Assembly (NCBI GenBank): GCA_946885665.1 | Contig: CAMPGT010000067.1 | Location: 1 to 15,572 of the forward strand | Reading direction: 5' to 3' | Length of the DNA: 15,572 nucleotides | Source: an uncultured Chitinophagaceae bacterium | GTDB taxonomy: Bacteria; Bacteroidota; Bacteroidia; Chitinophagales; Chitinophagaceae | Shown: positions 1-7,629 of the stretch, piece after piece | Layout: every line of letters begins with the position of its first letter | Numbering within the stretch: position 1 is the first letter of the stretch | Translations under genes and position numbers: made by a program | Notes under the pieces: model-generated | The model's input: the letters and a program-made list of their open reading frames with translations, nothing else | Told to the model about the DNA's origin: nothing | Databases searched by the model: none

Positions 1-16
1 CGTCTCACGTCTCACG
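1..16. repeat. Heptanucleotide repeat (CGTCTCA) at the left edge
   Basis: Two perfect copies of CGTCTCA lie at 1-14, followed by CG. The array may continue past the window edge. On the minus strand it reads TGAGACG and supplies the last codons and the TGA stop of the transhydrogenase gene. It differs by one base from the CGTCTCC heptad (minus-strand reading) upstream of rpsA at 12384-12418, so both probably belong to one dispersed repeat family. Only two units are visible. Confidence 0.55.
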
Positions 17-1093
17 CTTCACCATGCTGCCTGCCACCAAATCATCTTCCATATTCACATGCAGCTTGCCCTCCTTATCAATAATCAACGATAAAAAATT
101 CAACACATTCTTACCATACAATTTGCTTGCATCCGACGGCATTGTAGAAGCAAGCGACGAATTTCCGATGATACAAACACCATTATGCTGCACCGCTTCA
201 TTGTTCTTCGTAAACTCCGTATTCCCACCCGTTGCAGCGGCAAGGTCAACGATCAGCGAACCGTTTCTCATCTTCTCCAACATCTCCCCCGTAATGAGCA
301 CCGGCGCCTTCTTGCCTGGAATCTGCGCGGTGGTGATCACGATATCCGCCTTAGCGGTGCTTTCTGCAATTTTCTCTTTTTGTCTTCTCAAAAAATCTTC
401 GCTCTGCTCCACCGCATATCCACCTGCCTTCGATGCATCGGCGGCGCCTTCCACCTCGATAAACTTTCCACCAAGGCTCATCACCTCTTCCTTCACCGCC
501 GGCCTGGTATCGAACACTTCCACTACTGCCCCCAGCCTTCTGGCTGTGGCAATGGCCTGCAGTCCTGCAACACCGGCGCCAATCACCAGCACTTTAGCCG
601 GCGGTATGCTGCCGGCAGCAGTCATGAACATCGGGAAATAGCGCGGGTATTTTTCGGCCGCCAGCAGCACTGCTTTGTAACCGGCAATATTAGCCTGCGA
701 ACTTAACACATCCATCACCTGCGCGCGTGTGGTTCGCGGCAGCATGTCGAGGCTGAAGACCGTGAGCCCGGCATCAAGCCACGACTGCATCAGCTTCTTA
801 TTAAACAACGGCTGGTAAACGCCAATCAACACTTTACCCTGCGGCACGTCATTGTTCGTAAAAGGAGGATGTATGGAGAGAAGGATGTCTGACGCTGCAA
901 TTACGTCGCTTCCCGGGTGAATGGACGCCCCTGCCTGGACGTACGCATTATCGTTACTGAATGATTTTTCGCCGGCGCCATTTTCAACATGCACCGTTAT
1001 CCCTTTTTTTACCAGCGCCATCACCGTTTCCGGCAATAAAGAAACCCTGGTTTCCGACGACGGCTCTTTCAAAACGCCAATTATCATAGGCAT
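5..1093 (-). CDS. pntA: NAD(P) transhydrogenase subunit alpha, part 1 (PntAA type)
   Basis: This is the soluble NAD(H)-binding domain I subunit of proton-translocating transhydrogenase, which couples hydride transfer from NADH to NADP+ with proton entry and so supplies NADPH. The 362-residue chain starts MPMIIGVLKEP, close to the family's usual MxIGVPKE start. It carries RTTRAQ at about 120-125, the nucleotide-binding GAGVAG at 172-177 with acidic D195 at the end of the next strand (EVFDTR), and TTAQIPGK near 254-261. No membrane segments are present, as in the split form where separate alpha-2 and beta genes follow; those would lie to the left, outside the window. The sequence resembles alanine dehydrogenase, but RTTRAQ and TTAQIPG favour transhydrogenase. 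The methyltransferase gene ends 66 bases upstream. The final codons come from a heptanucleotide repeat. Confidence 0.93.
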   Translation of the reverse strand: MPMIIGVLKEPSSETRVSLLPETVMALVKKGITVHVENGAGEKSFSNDNAYVQAGASIHPGSDVIAASDILLSIHPPFTNNDVPQGKVLIGVYQPLFNKKLMQSWLDAGLTVFSLDMLPRTTRAQVMDVLSSQANIAGYKAVLLAAEKYPRYFPMFMTAAGSIPPAKVLVIGAGVAGLQAIATARRLGAVVEVFDTRPAVKEEVMSLGGKFIEVEGAADASKAGGYAVEQSEDFLRRQKEKIAESTAKADIVITTAQIPGKKAPVLITGEMLEKMRNGSLIVDLAAATGGNTEFTKNNEAVQHNGVCIIGNSSLASTMPSDASKLYGKNVLNFLSLIIDKEGKLHVNMEDDLVAGSMVKRET

Positions 1094-1159
1094 TCAACTT
1101 TGATGCAAGGTGAACTAACATACAGAACAGCATGGAAGATAGAAATTTTTTCACGGACT

Positions 1160-1954
1160 TCAGAACCTTATCCTGAAATGCTGCCTTGTTTTGAATTCCT
1201 CCCTGAAGAAAACAAGGCCGAAAAAGAACAGGTCGATGCTGAGTTTTACCGACGGGTGCTGCCGGATCTCGTTCCAGGCCGACTCCATACCCCTGCTCCA
1301 ATGGATGTCATCGAAAATTATTATCGATTCGCTTGTCGTTTTTGTAAGCAGCTCGCGAAAGTAATTCAACGTTGGCTGTCTGCGGTGATTGCCATCTATA
1401 AATGCGAGATCCACGTGCGGCATCCGCGCAACCATTTCGGGCAGCGTGTTGTCGAAGTTGCCGGTTACTACCCGCACATTATTCAATCCCACCCATGCCA
1501 GGTTGCTCTTCGCCATGTTGGCCACCGCATCGTTTCCCTCACCTGAAACCACAACCGAAGTTTCGTCGGCGGCCGCGAGGTATGCGGTAGAAATGCCGAG
1601 AGAGGTGCCGAGTTCGAGCACATAATGCGGCCGGTAGTGCTTTGCCATCCTGAACAGCAACTGCCCGTATTTCTGATTTTTTGCGGAGCGCCGCACGATG
1701 GCAGAAACGCTTCGCGACAAAACGCCGGTTTTGTTGCCCGCACCGAATTCTTCGAATGGTACCGGGGTGTGGTCGGCAAGCAGCCTGGTTCGCAACTGCT
1801 CCACGGATTTATATTCCGGGTAAGCATTCCGGTCGTTCAGCACATTACGGATGAAATCGAACACAAAAGGTGAATGAATGCCATGTCCCTTGCCGTTAGA
1901 CGAACCGAACCAGTAACCAATATATTTGAGGGCAATGGTAAAGGGTGAGAACAT
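1160..1954 (-). CDS. Class I SAM-dependent methyltransferase (Methyltransf_24-like)
   Basis: A 264-residue protein with a Rossmann-type methyltransferase core: motif I ELGTSLG at about 114-120, the acidic FIDGNH motif at about 185-190, and IIFDDIHWS further on. This resembles the O-methyltransferase/Methyltransf_24 group. The N-terminal GHGIHSPFVFDFIRNVL stretch is, as I recall, typical of a Bacteroidota subfamily. The substrate cannot be inferred. I chose the ATG at 1952-1954, one base after the folA stop (TAA-C-ATG), because it is preceded by an AAGGA stretch and avoids a 32-base overlap with folA. The upstream start at 1987 would add 11 residues. The spacing implies translation coupled to folA, although a direct link to folate metabolism is only a guess. 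Confidence 0.85.
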   Translation of the reverse strand: MFSPFTIALKYIGYWFGSSNGKGHGIHSPFVFDFIRNVLNDRNAYPEYKSVEQLRTRLLADHTPVPFEEFGAGNKTGVLSRSVSAIVRRSAKNQKYGQLLFRMAKHYRPHYVLELGTSLGISTAYLAAADETSVVVSGEGNDAVANMAKSNLAWVGLNNVRVVTGNFDNTLPEMVARMPHVDLAFIDGNHRRQPTLNYFRELLTKTTSESIIIFDDIHWSRGMESAWNEIRQHPSVKLSIDLFFFGLVFFREEFKTRQHFRIRF

Positions 1955-1955
1955 G

Positions 1956-2465
1956 TTATGGATTCCTTTTTCTTTCCCAGGTTTCAAATGTATAGGAATA
2001 AGCGTGGCGCGCGTCCGCCTCGAAGGGGGTTGATGACACCAGTTGCCACTGCCGCATATCTATTTCAGGGAAAAAAGTGTCGCCTTCCAGTTCAGCATGC
2101 ACGCGGGTCATGTATATCCTGCGGGCCACCGGCATCGCCATCTTAAAAATTTCGCCGCCGCCTATCACGAATACCTCGCGTGTGTCGGTTTCTTTTTCGG
2201 CGAGTTGCAATGATTCGTCGAGCGAACCAGCCACCATAACGCCATCATCGCCCGCATGTTCATCTTTCCTTCTGGTAATGATCACGTTTGCCCTGCCCTT
2301 TAAGGCGCCTCCCAACGAATCATATGTTTTTCTTCCCATGATCACCGGCATTCCCCACGTGGTATTTTTAAAAAATGCCATGTCGTTGGGCAGGTGCCAC
2401 AGCAACCGGTTATCCTTGCCGATGACATTGTTTTCAGAAGCCGCAACGAGTAAACTGATGATCAT
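1956..2465 (-). CDS. folA: Dihydrofolate reductase
   Basis: Reduces dihydrofolate to tetrahydrofolate with NADPH and is the target of trimethoprim-type drugs. The 169-residue length is normal. Family landmarks are the start MIISLLVAASENNVIGKDN, W23 and D28 in WHLPNDM (D28 matches the E. coli catalytic Asp27), the NADPH-binding PVIMGRKTYDS segment, and VIGGGEIFKMAMP near the middle, which matches the conserved GG loop. The gene starts 15 bases after the thyA stop on the same strand, so the two are very likely co-transcribed. That fits, because ThyA produces the dihydrofolate that FolA recycles. Confidence 0.97.
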   Translation of the reverse strand: MIISLLVAASENNVIGKDNRLLWHLPNDMAFFKNTTWGMPVIMGRKTYDSLGGALKGRANVIITRRKDEHAGDDGVMVAGSLDESLQLAEKETDTREVFVIGGGEIFKMAMPVARRIYMTRVHAELEGDTFFPEIDMRQWQLVSSTPFEADARHAYSYTFETWERKRNP

Positions 2466-2480
2466 GATGTACGTTTAGCA

Positions 2481-3275
2481 CTAAACCGCTACCGGCGCCT
2501 TTATGGCCGGATGGCACTGGTAGTTTTCCAGGGTGAAATCTTCATACCTGAAATCCTCGATATTTTTTATTTCCGGGTTCAGCCGCATGACCGGCAACGG
2601 AAAAGGCTTCCTGCTAAGTTGCAGGTGCGCCTGCTCGAGATGATTGTTATATAAATGAACGTCTCCAAACGTGTGAACGAAATCTCCGGCGCCGAGCCCA
2701 CAAACCTGCGCCATCATCATCGTCAGCAGCGCGTACGAGGCAATATTGAACGGAACGCCCAGGAACACATCGGCACTGCGTTGGTAAAGCTGGCAGCTTA
2801 GTTTTCCTTCAGCCACATAAAACTGGAACATGGTGTGGCAGGGCATCAGGGCCATCTCCGGTAGATCGGCAACGTTCCAGGCGCTGACGATGAGCCTGCG
2901 GCTGTCGGGGTTCGTTTTAATTTGCCTGATCACATCGGCCAGTTGGTCGTAAACCGCGCCGCCGGCGCCTTCCCACGACCTCCACTGCTTGCCATACACC
3001 GGTCCGAGCTCACCATCGGCGTCGGCCCATTCGTTCCAGATGGTGACGCCATGATCCGTAAGATATTTGGTATTGGTTTCGCCCCTGATGAACCAGAGCA
3101 ACTCGTAAATGATGCTTTTAACATGCAGCTTTTTGGTGGTGACGAGCGGGAACCCGTCGGCCAGGTTAAACCTGAGCTGGTAGCCAAAGCAGCTTTTTGT
3201 TCCGGTGCCGGTTCTGTCGGATTTGTTAATACCCTCGTCCAGGATATGCTGCAGCAGGCGGAGATATTGTTGCAT
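2481..3275 (-). CDS. thyA: Thymidylate synthase
   Basis: Makes dTMP from dUMP using methylene-tetrahydrofolate as both methyl donor and reductant, releasing dihydrofolate. At 264 residues it has the same length as E. coli ThyA. The catalytic cysteine is C146 in [12 protein letters not shown], with R21 in the SDRTGTGT phosphate-binding loop and the dUMP-binding segment [18 protein letters not shown]. The C-terminus ends IKAPVAV, as in the classical family. It is the first gene of the thyA-folA-methyltransferase run and is divergent from the helicase gene. No exact TAnnTTTG element lies upstream; only a near match (TACCTTG) falls in the short intergenic region. Confidence 0.98.
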   Translation of the reverse strand: MQQYLRLLQHILDEGINKSDRTGTGTKSCFGYQLRFNLADGFPLVTTKKLHVKSIIYELLWFIRGETNTKYLTDHGVTIWNEWADADGELGPVYGKQWRSWEGAGGAVYDQLADVIRQIKTNPDSRRLIVSAWNVADLPEMALMPCHTMFQFYVAEGKLSCQLYQRSADVFLGVPFNIASYALLTMMMAQVCGLGAGDFVHTFGDVHLYNNHLEQAHLQLSRKPFPLPVMRLNPEIKNIEDFRYEDFTLENYQCHPAIKAPVAV

Positions 3276-3349
3276 GCACGCAAGGTATAGAATAGTTTAC
3301 TATTTTGCAGCCCACGAAACAGACCGGATTTAATCATCAAAACGATAAT

Positions 3350-4555
3350 TTGAGCTTCAACGAATATTTCGAATCAGAATTGCTGGAAGGCCTCGATGCC
3401 ATGGGATTTGAAAAACCTACCCCTATACAGGAAAAGGCTATTCCGGTTATCCTTGAAAACAAGGATCTAATCGCCTGCGCACAAACAGGGACAGGAAAAA
3501 CCGCGGCTTTTCTCCTGCCTATTATGAACAAGATCATCAAAGATCACAGCGACACCATCGATACGCTGGTCATCGTTCCCACCCGGGAGCTCGCCATCCA
3601 GATAGATACCGCCCTCCAGGGATTTGCCTACTTCACCCCCATCACTTCCATCGCCATCTATGGCGGTAACGATGGCACCTCTTACGAGCAGGAGAAGAAA
3701 GCGCTTACCCAGGGAGCCAATATCATCATCGCCACTCCCGGCCGGCTCATCGCCCACATCAACCAGGGATACGCAAAATTCAAAACACTGAAACACCTGG
3801 TGCTCGATGAGGCCGACAGGATGCTGGACATGGGGTTCAGCGACGATCTGAACAGGATCATCAGCGTGCTGCCCGCCAACCGGCAAACACTCCTTTTCTC
3901 GGCTACCATGCCGCCCAAGATCAGGACGCTTGCCGACAAGATCCTGAAAAGCCCGGAAAAAATAAACATCGCCATCTCAAAGCCTGCCGAAAGGGTGATC
4001 CAGGGAGCCTACGTGGTGCACAACGCGCAAAAGGTGGAACTGCTCCGGCAGCTTCTTACAGGCAAAAAGCTGAAAAGCATACTCATCTTTTCTTCAACCA
4101 AGAGCAAGGTGAAAGAGCTGGAGAAAGAATTGAAGGGCCTCGGCATGAACGTGTCGGCCATTCACTCCGATCTCACGCAGGACCAGCGTAATGAAGTACT
4201 TCGCAATTTCAGGAACCGGAAATTGCAGATACTGGTGGCGACGGATATCCTTTCACGGGGCATCGACATCGATTCGATAGAATTAGTCGTGAACTTCGAC
4301 GTGCCGGGCGACGCCGAAGACTACATTCACCGGGTAGGAAGAACGGCCAGGGCAGAGGCCACCGGCGTGGCGCTGACGCTCATCGGGCCCGCGGACCAAA
4401 GAAAATTCAAGGGTATCGAGGATCTCATCGGAGACGAGATAAAAAAGCTGCCGTTGCCGCCATCCCTGGGCGAGGGACCTGAATACAAACCCAATGAAAG
4501 GCACAAAGAACCGGGCAGGCGCCAATGGAACAAATCAAAGCCAAAGAGAAAATAG
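3350..4555 (+). CDS. DEAD-box ATP-dependent RNA helicase
   Basis: An ATP-dependent RNA unwinding enzyme of the RhlE/DeaD type, acting in the cytoplasm on ribosome assembly or RNA turnover. In a 401-residue numbering the motifs are the Q motif GFEKPTPIQ (19-27), Walker A AQTGTGKT (44-51), PTRELA (77-82), TPGR (129-132), DEAD (153-156), SAT (184-186), then ATDILSRGIDID and HRVGRTARA in the second RecA domain. The tail is short and basic (ends KSKPKRK), suited to RNA binding. No in-frame ATG lies upstream of the core. I prefer the TTG at 3350, which yields the usual MSFNEYF-like N-terminus. A TTG at 3305 would add 15 residues, but it lies inside a promoter-like TATTTTG (3301-3307). The exact member of the family is not determined. 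Confidence 0.93.
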   Translation: MSFNEYFESELLEGLDAMGFEKPTPIQEKAIPVILENKDLIACAQTGTGKTAAFLLPIMNKIIKDHSDTIDTLVIVPTRELAIQIDTALQGFAYFTPITSIAIYGGNDGTSYEQEKKALTQGANIIIATPGRLIAHINQGYAKFKTLKHLVLDEADRMLDMGFSDDLNRIISVLPANRQTLLFSATMPPKIRTLADKILKSPEKINIAISKPAERVIQGAYVVHNAQKVELLRQLLTGKKLKSILIFSSTKSKVKELEKELKGLGMNVSAIHSDLTQDQRNEVLRNFRNRKLQILVATDILSRGIDIDSIELVVNFDVPGDAEDYIHRVGRTARAEATGVALTLIGPADQRKFKGIEDLIGDEIKKLPLPPSLGEGPEYKPNERHKEPGRRQWNKSKPKRK

Positions 4556-4603
4556 CACGCTGAAAAATCGGAAATGATCCGCGAGGAAAGATGTTTACCG
4601 GTG

Positions 4604-4678
4604 TGGACTGCACTGGGCTCGAACCAGTGACCCCTACTCTGTCAAAGTAGTGCTCTGAACCAACTGAGCTAGCAGTCC
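4604..4678 (-). tRNA. tRNA-Val (anticodon GAC)
   Basis: A full cloverleaf can be drawn on the minus strand. The acceptor stem GGACTGC/GCAGTCC is seven perfect pairs with discriminator A. The D stem is GCTC/GAGC, the anticodon stem CTACT/AGTAG with loop TTGACAG, and the T arm is ACTGG-TTCGAAC-CCAGT. Loop position 33 is T and the anticodon is GAC, reading GUC and GUU valine codons. CCA is not encoded (CAC follows), as in most Bacteroidota tRNAs. It lies 22 bases downstream of the proline dehydrogenase stop on the same strand, and the helicase gene converges on it from the other side. A weak CGGA/TCCG hairpin followed by ATTTTT (about 4565-4583) could terminate it. Confidence 0.95.
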
Positions 4679-4700
4679 GGAAAGGAATAAAAATAGAATA

Positions 4701-5918
4701 TTATTTTTTCTTTCTTCTGTTAATCTCTTTTTTTATCAGTACCAATTCCCTGCCTGTCTGCCCCGCAACGGCGGTATTTTCCTGCGCCCTTCTCATCAGG
4801 TACGGTATCACGTCGCCCACAGGGCCGAAAGGAAGATATTTGCTTACCGAATATCCCGCCTTCGCAAGATTGAAAGTGATCTGGTCGCTCATGCCATACA
4901 ATTGCGAAAAGTGAACGTGGCGGTGATGGCGATCTATGCCGAGCGTGTCCATTAGCTGCGTTGCCAACAGGTTGCTGTGCTCGTTATGCGTGGCAACGAT
5001 CGTTGACACATCATTAATGTTTTGCAGGCAACTATTTAGCGCTTCGTTGTAATCGCGATCTGTGGCTTCTTTATTGGGCTGAATCGGCGAAGGGTAATTC
5101 ATCTGCCCCGCCCTTTTCCTTTCTTTTTCCATGTACGCGCCACGCACCAGCTTGGCGCCGAGAACGAAGGTGTTTTTCTTTGCTGCATCCAGGCTCTTGT
5201 GCAGAAAATCGAGCCTGTCGCTGCGGTACAACTGGATCGTATTGTACACAACAACGCGCTGCCGGTTATACTTTTCCATCATCTGCATCGTCAGCGCATC
5301 TACGGGGTCCTGTATCCACGTTTCTTCAGCATCCACCAGCACGCCTACGCTTCCTGCCGCCGCAGCCTCAACTATTTTTTCCATGCGCAACACCACTCTA
5401 TCCCACTCTTCGCGCTCTTCTTCGCTCAGCACTTCCGTGTGCACATGTCCGAGATAACCGCTTTTGCCGCTGGCGGCCGCATCCAGCTTTTCAAGCAGTG
5501 CAAACCTGGCAAAACCGGTTATCTTAATGCTGATAAACGGAATATTTGGCTGTCCCGACGCGTAGTCGATAACCCGTATGAATTCATCGCAGGAGCGTTC
5601 AAAGCTCTCTTCGCCCTCTTTACCTTCAACGCCATAGTCGAGAATGACGTTCACCTCAAACTTCTCCAGTTTGTCCACCACGCGGGCCGTTTCCGCCAGC
5701 GTTTCTCCCCCAACAAACTGGTTGAATAATGTTTTTTTGATGAGGCCCTTCAGGGGCAGGCCCGACCTTACGATAAAGGGCGTGATCTTCGTTCCCAATT
5801 TTACGAGCAGCGGATGGCTCATTGTGGAAAAAAGGAACGCTGCATCTTTCAGTTCTTTGTCGGTTTTATATGCAAACGCGTTTTCAGAGTTGTTGAACGA
5901 CAGAGGGTAAGCTTTCAT
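4701..5918 (-). CDS. Proline dehydrogenase (monofunctional, FAD-dependent)
   Basis: Oxidises L-proline to pyrroline-5-carboxylate with FAD, passing electrons to the quinone pool; the product goes on to glutamate. The 405-residue chain is a single PRODH barrel with no fused P5C dehydrogenase, unlike long PutA proteins. Diagnostic segments are LVDAEETWIQDP (about 194-205), LGAKLVRGAYMEKER (253-267), ATHNEHS (309-315) and the C-terminal YLMRRAQEN (373-381), whose arginines bind the proline carboxylate. A perfect TAnnTTTG element lies just upstream at 5942-5949. It diverges from the dipeptide epimerase gene across 83 bases. No P5C dehydrogenase gene is visible in the window. Confidence 0.95.
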   Translation of the reverse strand: MKAYPLSFNNSENAFAYKTDKELKDAAFLFSTMSHPLLVKLGTKITPFIVRSGLPLKGLIKKTLFNQFVGGETLAETARVVDKLEKFEVNVILDYGVEGKEGEESFERSCDEFIRVIDYASGQPNIPFISIKITGFARFALLEKLDAAASGKSGYLGHVHTEVLSEEEREEWDRVVLRMEKIVEAAAAGSVGVLVDAEETWIQDPVDALTMQMMEKYNRQRVVVYNTIQLYRSDRLDFLHKSLDAAKKNTFVLGAKLVRGAYMEKERKRAGQMNYPSPIQPNKEATDRDYNEALNSCLQNINDVSTIVATHNEHSNLLATQLMDTLGIDRHHRHVHFSQLYGMSDQITFNLAKAGYSVSKYLPFGPVGDVIPYLMRRAQENTAVAGQTGRELVLIKKEINRRKKK

Positions 5919-5941
5919 TTCAGCAGGTAAATATTAGGTCG

Positions 5942-5949
5942 CAAAAATA
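5942..5949 (-). promoter_or_regulatory. Bacteroidota -7 promoter element for proline dehydrogenase
   Basis: On the minus strand this reads TATTTTTG, an exact match to the TAnnTTTG -7 consensus of the primary sigma factor in Bacteroidota. It lies 23 bases upstream of the proline dehydrogenase ATG, giving a short leader. A possible -33 TTG (in CGTTGCC) is 23 bases further upstream, a few bases more than the usual gap, so the -33 assignment is weak. Confidence 0.55.
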
Positions 5950-6001
5950 GGGAAAGCAGAAATGATGGCAGGCAACGTAAATTGCAGCCCATAACATCAC
6001 G

Positions 6002-7099
6002 ATGAAGATCATTCGCACCGATATCTGGAAATTCAGCATTCCGATGCATCCGTTCACCATCGCAACGGGAACGATGCATTTCGCACAGAATATTTTTATC
6101 CGCCTGCATACGGCAGAAAATATTTATGGCGTGGGAGAATGTTCCGCGTTTCCGATGATCGTTGGCGAAACCCAGGCCACCTGCTTTGAAATGGCGAAGG
6201 ATTTCGCCGCACTCTGGAAAAATAAAGAGGCTACGGATATCAACGCCCGCCTCGATGAGCTCGACGACTACACCGCCTTCAACAGCACCATAAAAAGCGC
6301 TTTCGACATGGCGCTGTTCGATCTGGCCGCAAAAGCTGCAGACATGCCACTCTACAAATATTTGGGAGGAGAGAACAAACAGGTAGAAACTGATCTCACC
6401 ATCGGCATAGATACCCCAGGCAACATGGCAGCCACCGCGAAAGATTTCATCAAAAAGGGTGTGCGCATCATCAAGATCAAGCTCGGCAAAAATGCCGAAC
6501 AGGATATCGAACGCGTCAGGCTGATCAGGGAAGCAGCAGGCGATAATATTATACTGCGCATCGATGCCAACCAGGGTTGGTCGTACAACGATGCCGCAAC
6601 AGCATTGCAGGCGATGGGGTCCTATAACATACAATTTTGCGAGCAGCCCATGCGCCATTGGCACGATCACCATTTGCCCGCACTTAGAAAGATTTCACCG
6701 GTGCCCATCATGGCCGATGAAAGCGTGTTCACGCATCATGATGCCCAGCGCCTGATCGATAACCAGGCATGTGATTTTGTGAACATCAAGTTTGCGAAAT
6801 CCGGCGGCATCAGGGAAGCAGTGAAAATTAACCAGGTATGTGCGGCCAACGAAATTCCGTGCATGATGGGAGGCATGCTCGAAAGCAGGGTGGCGCTTAC
6901 TGCCTTTGCACACTTTGCTGTGGCCCATCCCAATGTTATTTTTTACGATATGGATACCTGTATGCTCGGCCATACAACCGACCCGGTGAAAGGCGGTTTA
7001 CAATACAATGGATTTTTGATCGGTACACCGGAAGCTGCCGGCATAGGCGCCGACGCCGACGACGCCTTCCTGCGCTCGTGCGAGCACATCAGTATTTAA
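6002..7099 (+). CDS. Dipeptide epimerase (enolase superfamily)
   Basis: Epimerises the C-terminal residue of a dipeptide, as in L-Ala-D/L-Glu epimerase, which helps recycle murein peptides. The 365-residue length matches the Bacillus enzyme (366). Catalytic bases are K160 of the KIK motif (158-160) and K263 on the opposite face (NIKFAKSGG). The metal ligands are D188 (RIDANQGW), E214 (CEQP) and D239 (ADES). A DxD pair, D316 and D318 in FYDMDTCM, lies 53 residues after K263, the same distance as the DxD that holds the dipeptide ammonium group in characterised family members. Preference for Ala-Glu over another dipeptide cannot be read from the sequence. The thioesterase gene follows after 23 bases, so they may share a transcript. 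Confidence 0.92.
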   Translation: MKIIRTDIWKFSIPMHPFTIATGTMHFAQNIFIRLHTAENIYGVGECSAFPMIVGETQATCFEMAKDFAALWKNKEATDINARLDELDDYTAFNSTIKSAFDMALFDLAAKAADMPLYKYLGGENKQVETDLTIGIDTPGNMAATAKDFIKKGVRIIKIKLGKNAEQDIERVRLIREAAGDNIILRIDANQGWSYNDAATALQAMGSYNIQFCEQPMRHWHDHHLPALRKISPVPIMADESVFTHHDAQRLIDNQACDFVNIKFAKSGGIREAVKINQVCAANEIPCMMGGMLESRVALTAFAHFAVAHPNVIFYDMDTCMLGHTTDPVKGGLQYNGFLIGTPEAAGIGADADDAFLRSCEHISI

Positions 7100-7122
7100 G
7101 ATCATTTAACGTATAGGAAAAT

Positions 7123-7629
7123 ATGAAGACACCCAAAGAATCATCTGTAATCATGACCGAGTTGGTACTTCCCAACGACACGAATGTTTTCGGCAACCTG
7201 ATGGGGGGCCGGCTCATGTACTGGATGGATATTGCCGCGGCGCTCGCCGCCCTGAAACATTGTGCGATGCCCACCGTAACCGCGTCGGTCGATAATATTT
7301 CGTTCGAGAACCCGATCAAGCTCGGCAACGTGGTGCATATCGAAGCAAAAGTGTCGCGGACGTTCACTACCTCCATGGAAATTCACATCAGTGTGTGGGG
7401 AGAAGATGCGTTGTTGCAGCACCGTTATAAAAGCAACGAAGCGTATTATACTTTCGTTGCGCTCGACCTTAGCGGCAAGCCCTCGAAGGTTCCGCAGGTG
7501 GCCCCGGAAACCGAAGGGGAAAAAAGACTGTACGATGGCGCGTTGCGCAGGCGCCAGCTTCGACTGATACTCGGCGGCAAAATGAAACCGGGAGACGCAA
7601 CAGAACTGAAGGCGCTGTTCATGTCATAG
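7123..7629 (+). CDS. Acyl-CoA thioesterase (hotdog fold, YciA/BACH type)
   Basis: Hydrolyses acyl-CoA to free acid and CoA. The 168-residue protein has the family's N-terminal signature LPNDTNVFGNLMGGRLMYWMD (residues about 11-31), with the conserved Asn-x-x-Gly region and the GG-x-x-M-x-x-x-D helix start, followed by VTASVDNISFENPIKLGNVV, which matches the second hotdog strand block. The chain-length preference is unknown. It starts 23 bases after the epimerase stop, preceded by AGGAAAAT, a weak Shine-Dalgarno candidate. Its stop codon overlaps by six bases with the 3' end of the acyltransferase gene on the other strand. Confidence 0.92.
   Translation: MKTPKESSVIMTELVLPNDTNVFGNLMGGRLMYWMDIAAALAALKHCAMPTVTASVDNISFENPIKLGNVVHIEAKVSRTFTTSMEIHISVWGEDALLQHRYKSNEAYYTFVALDLSGKPSKVPQVAPETEGEKRLYDGALRRRQLRLILGGKMKPGDATELKALFMS

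Noticed and set aside
24..706. Plus-strand open frames opposite the transhydrogenase gene
   Set aside because: They are shadows of a clear minus-strand gene with intact family motifs.
5199..5729. Plus-strand open frame of 176 codons
   Set aside because: It lies entirely inside the proline dehydrogenase gene on the other strand, and the protein resembles nothing.
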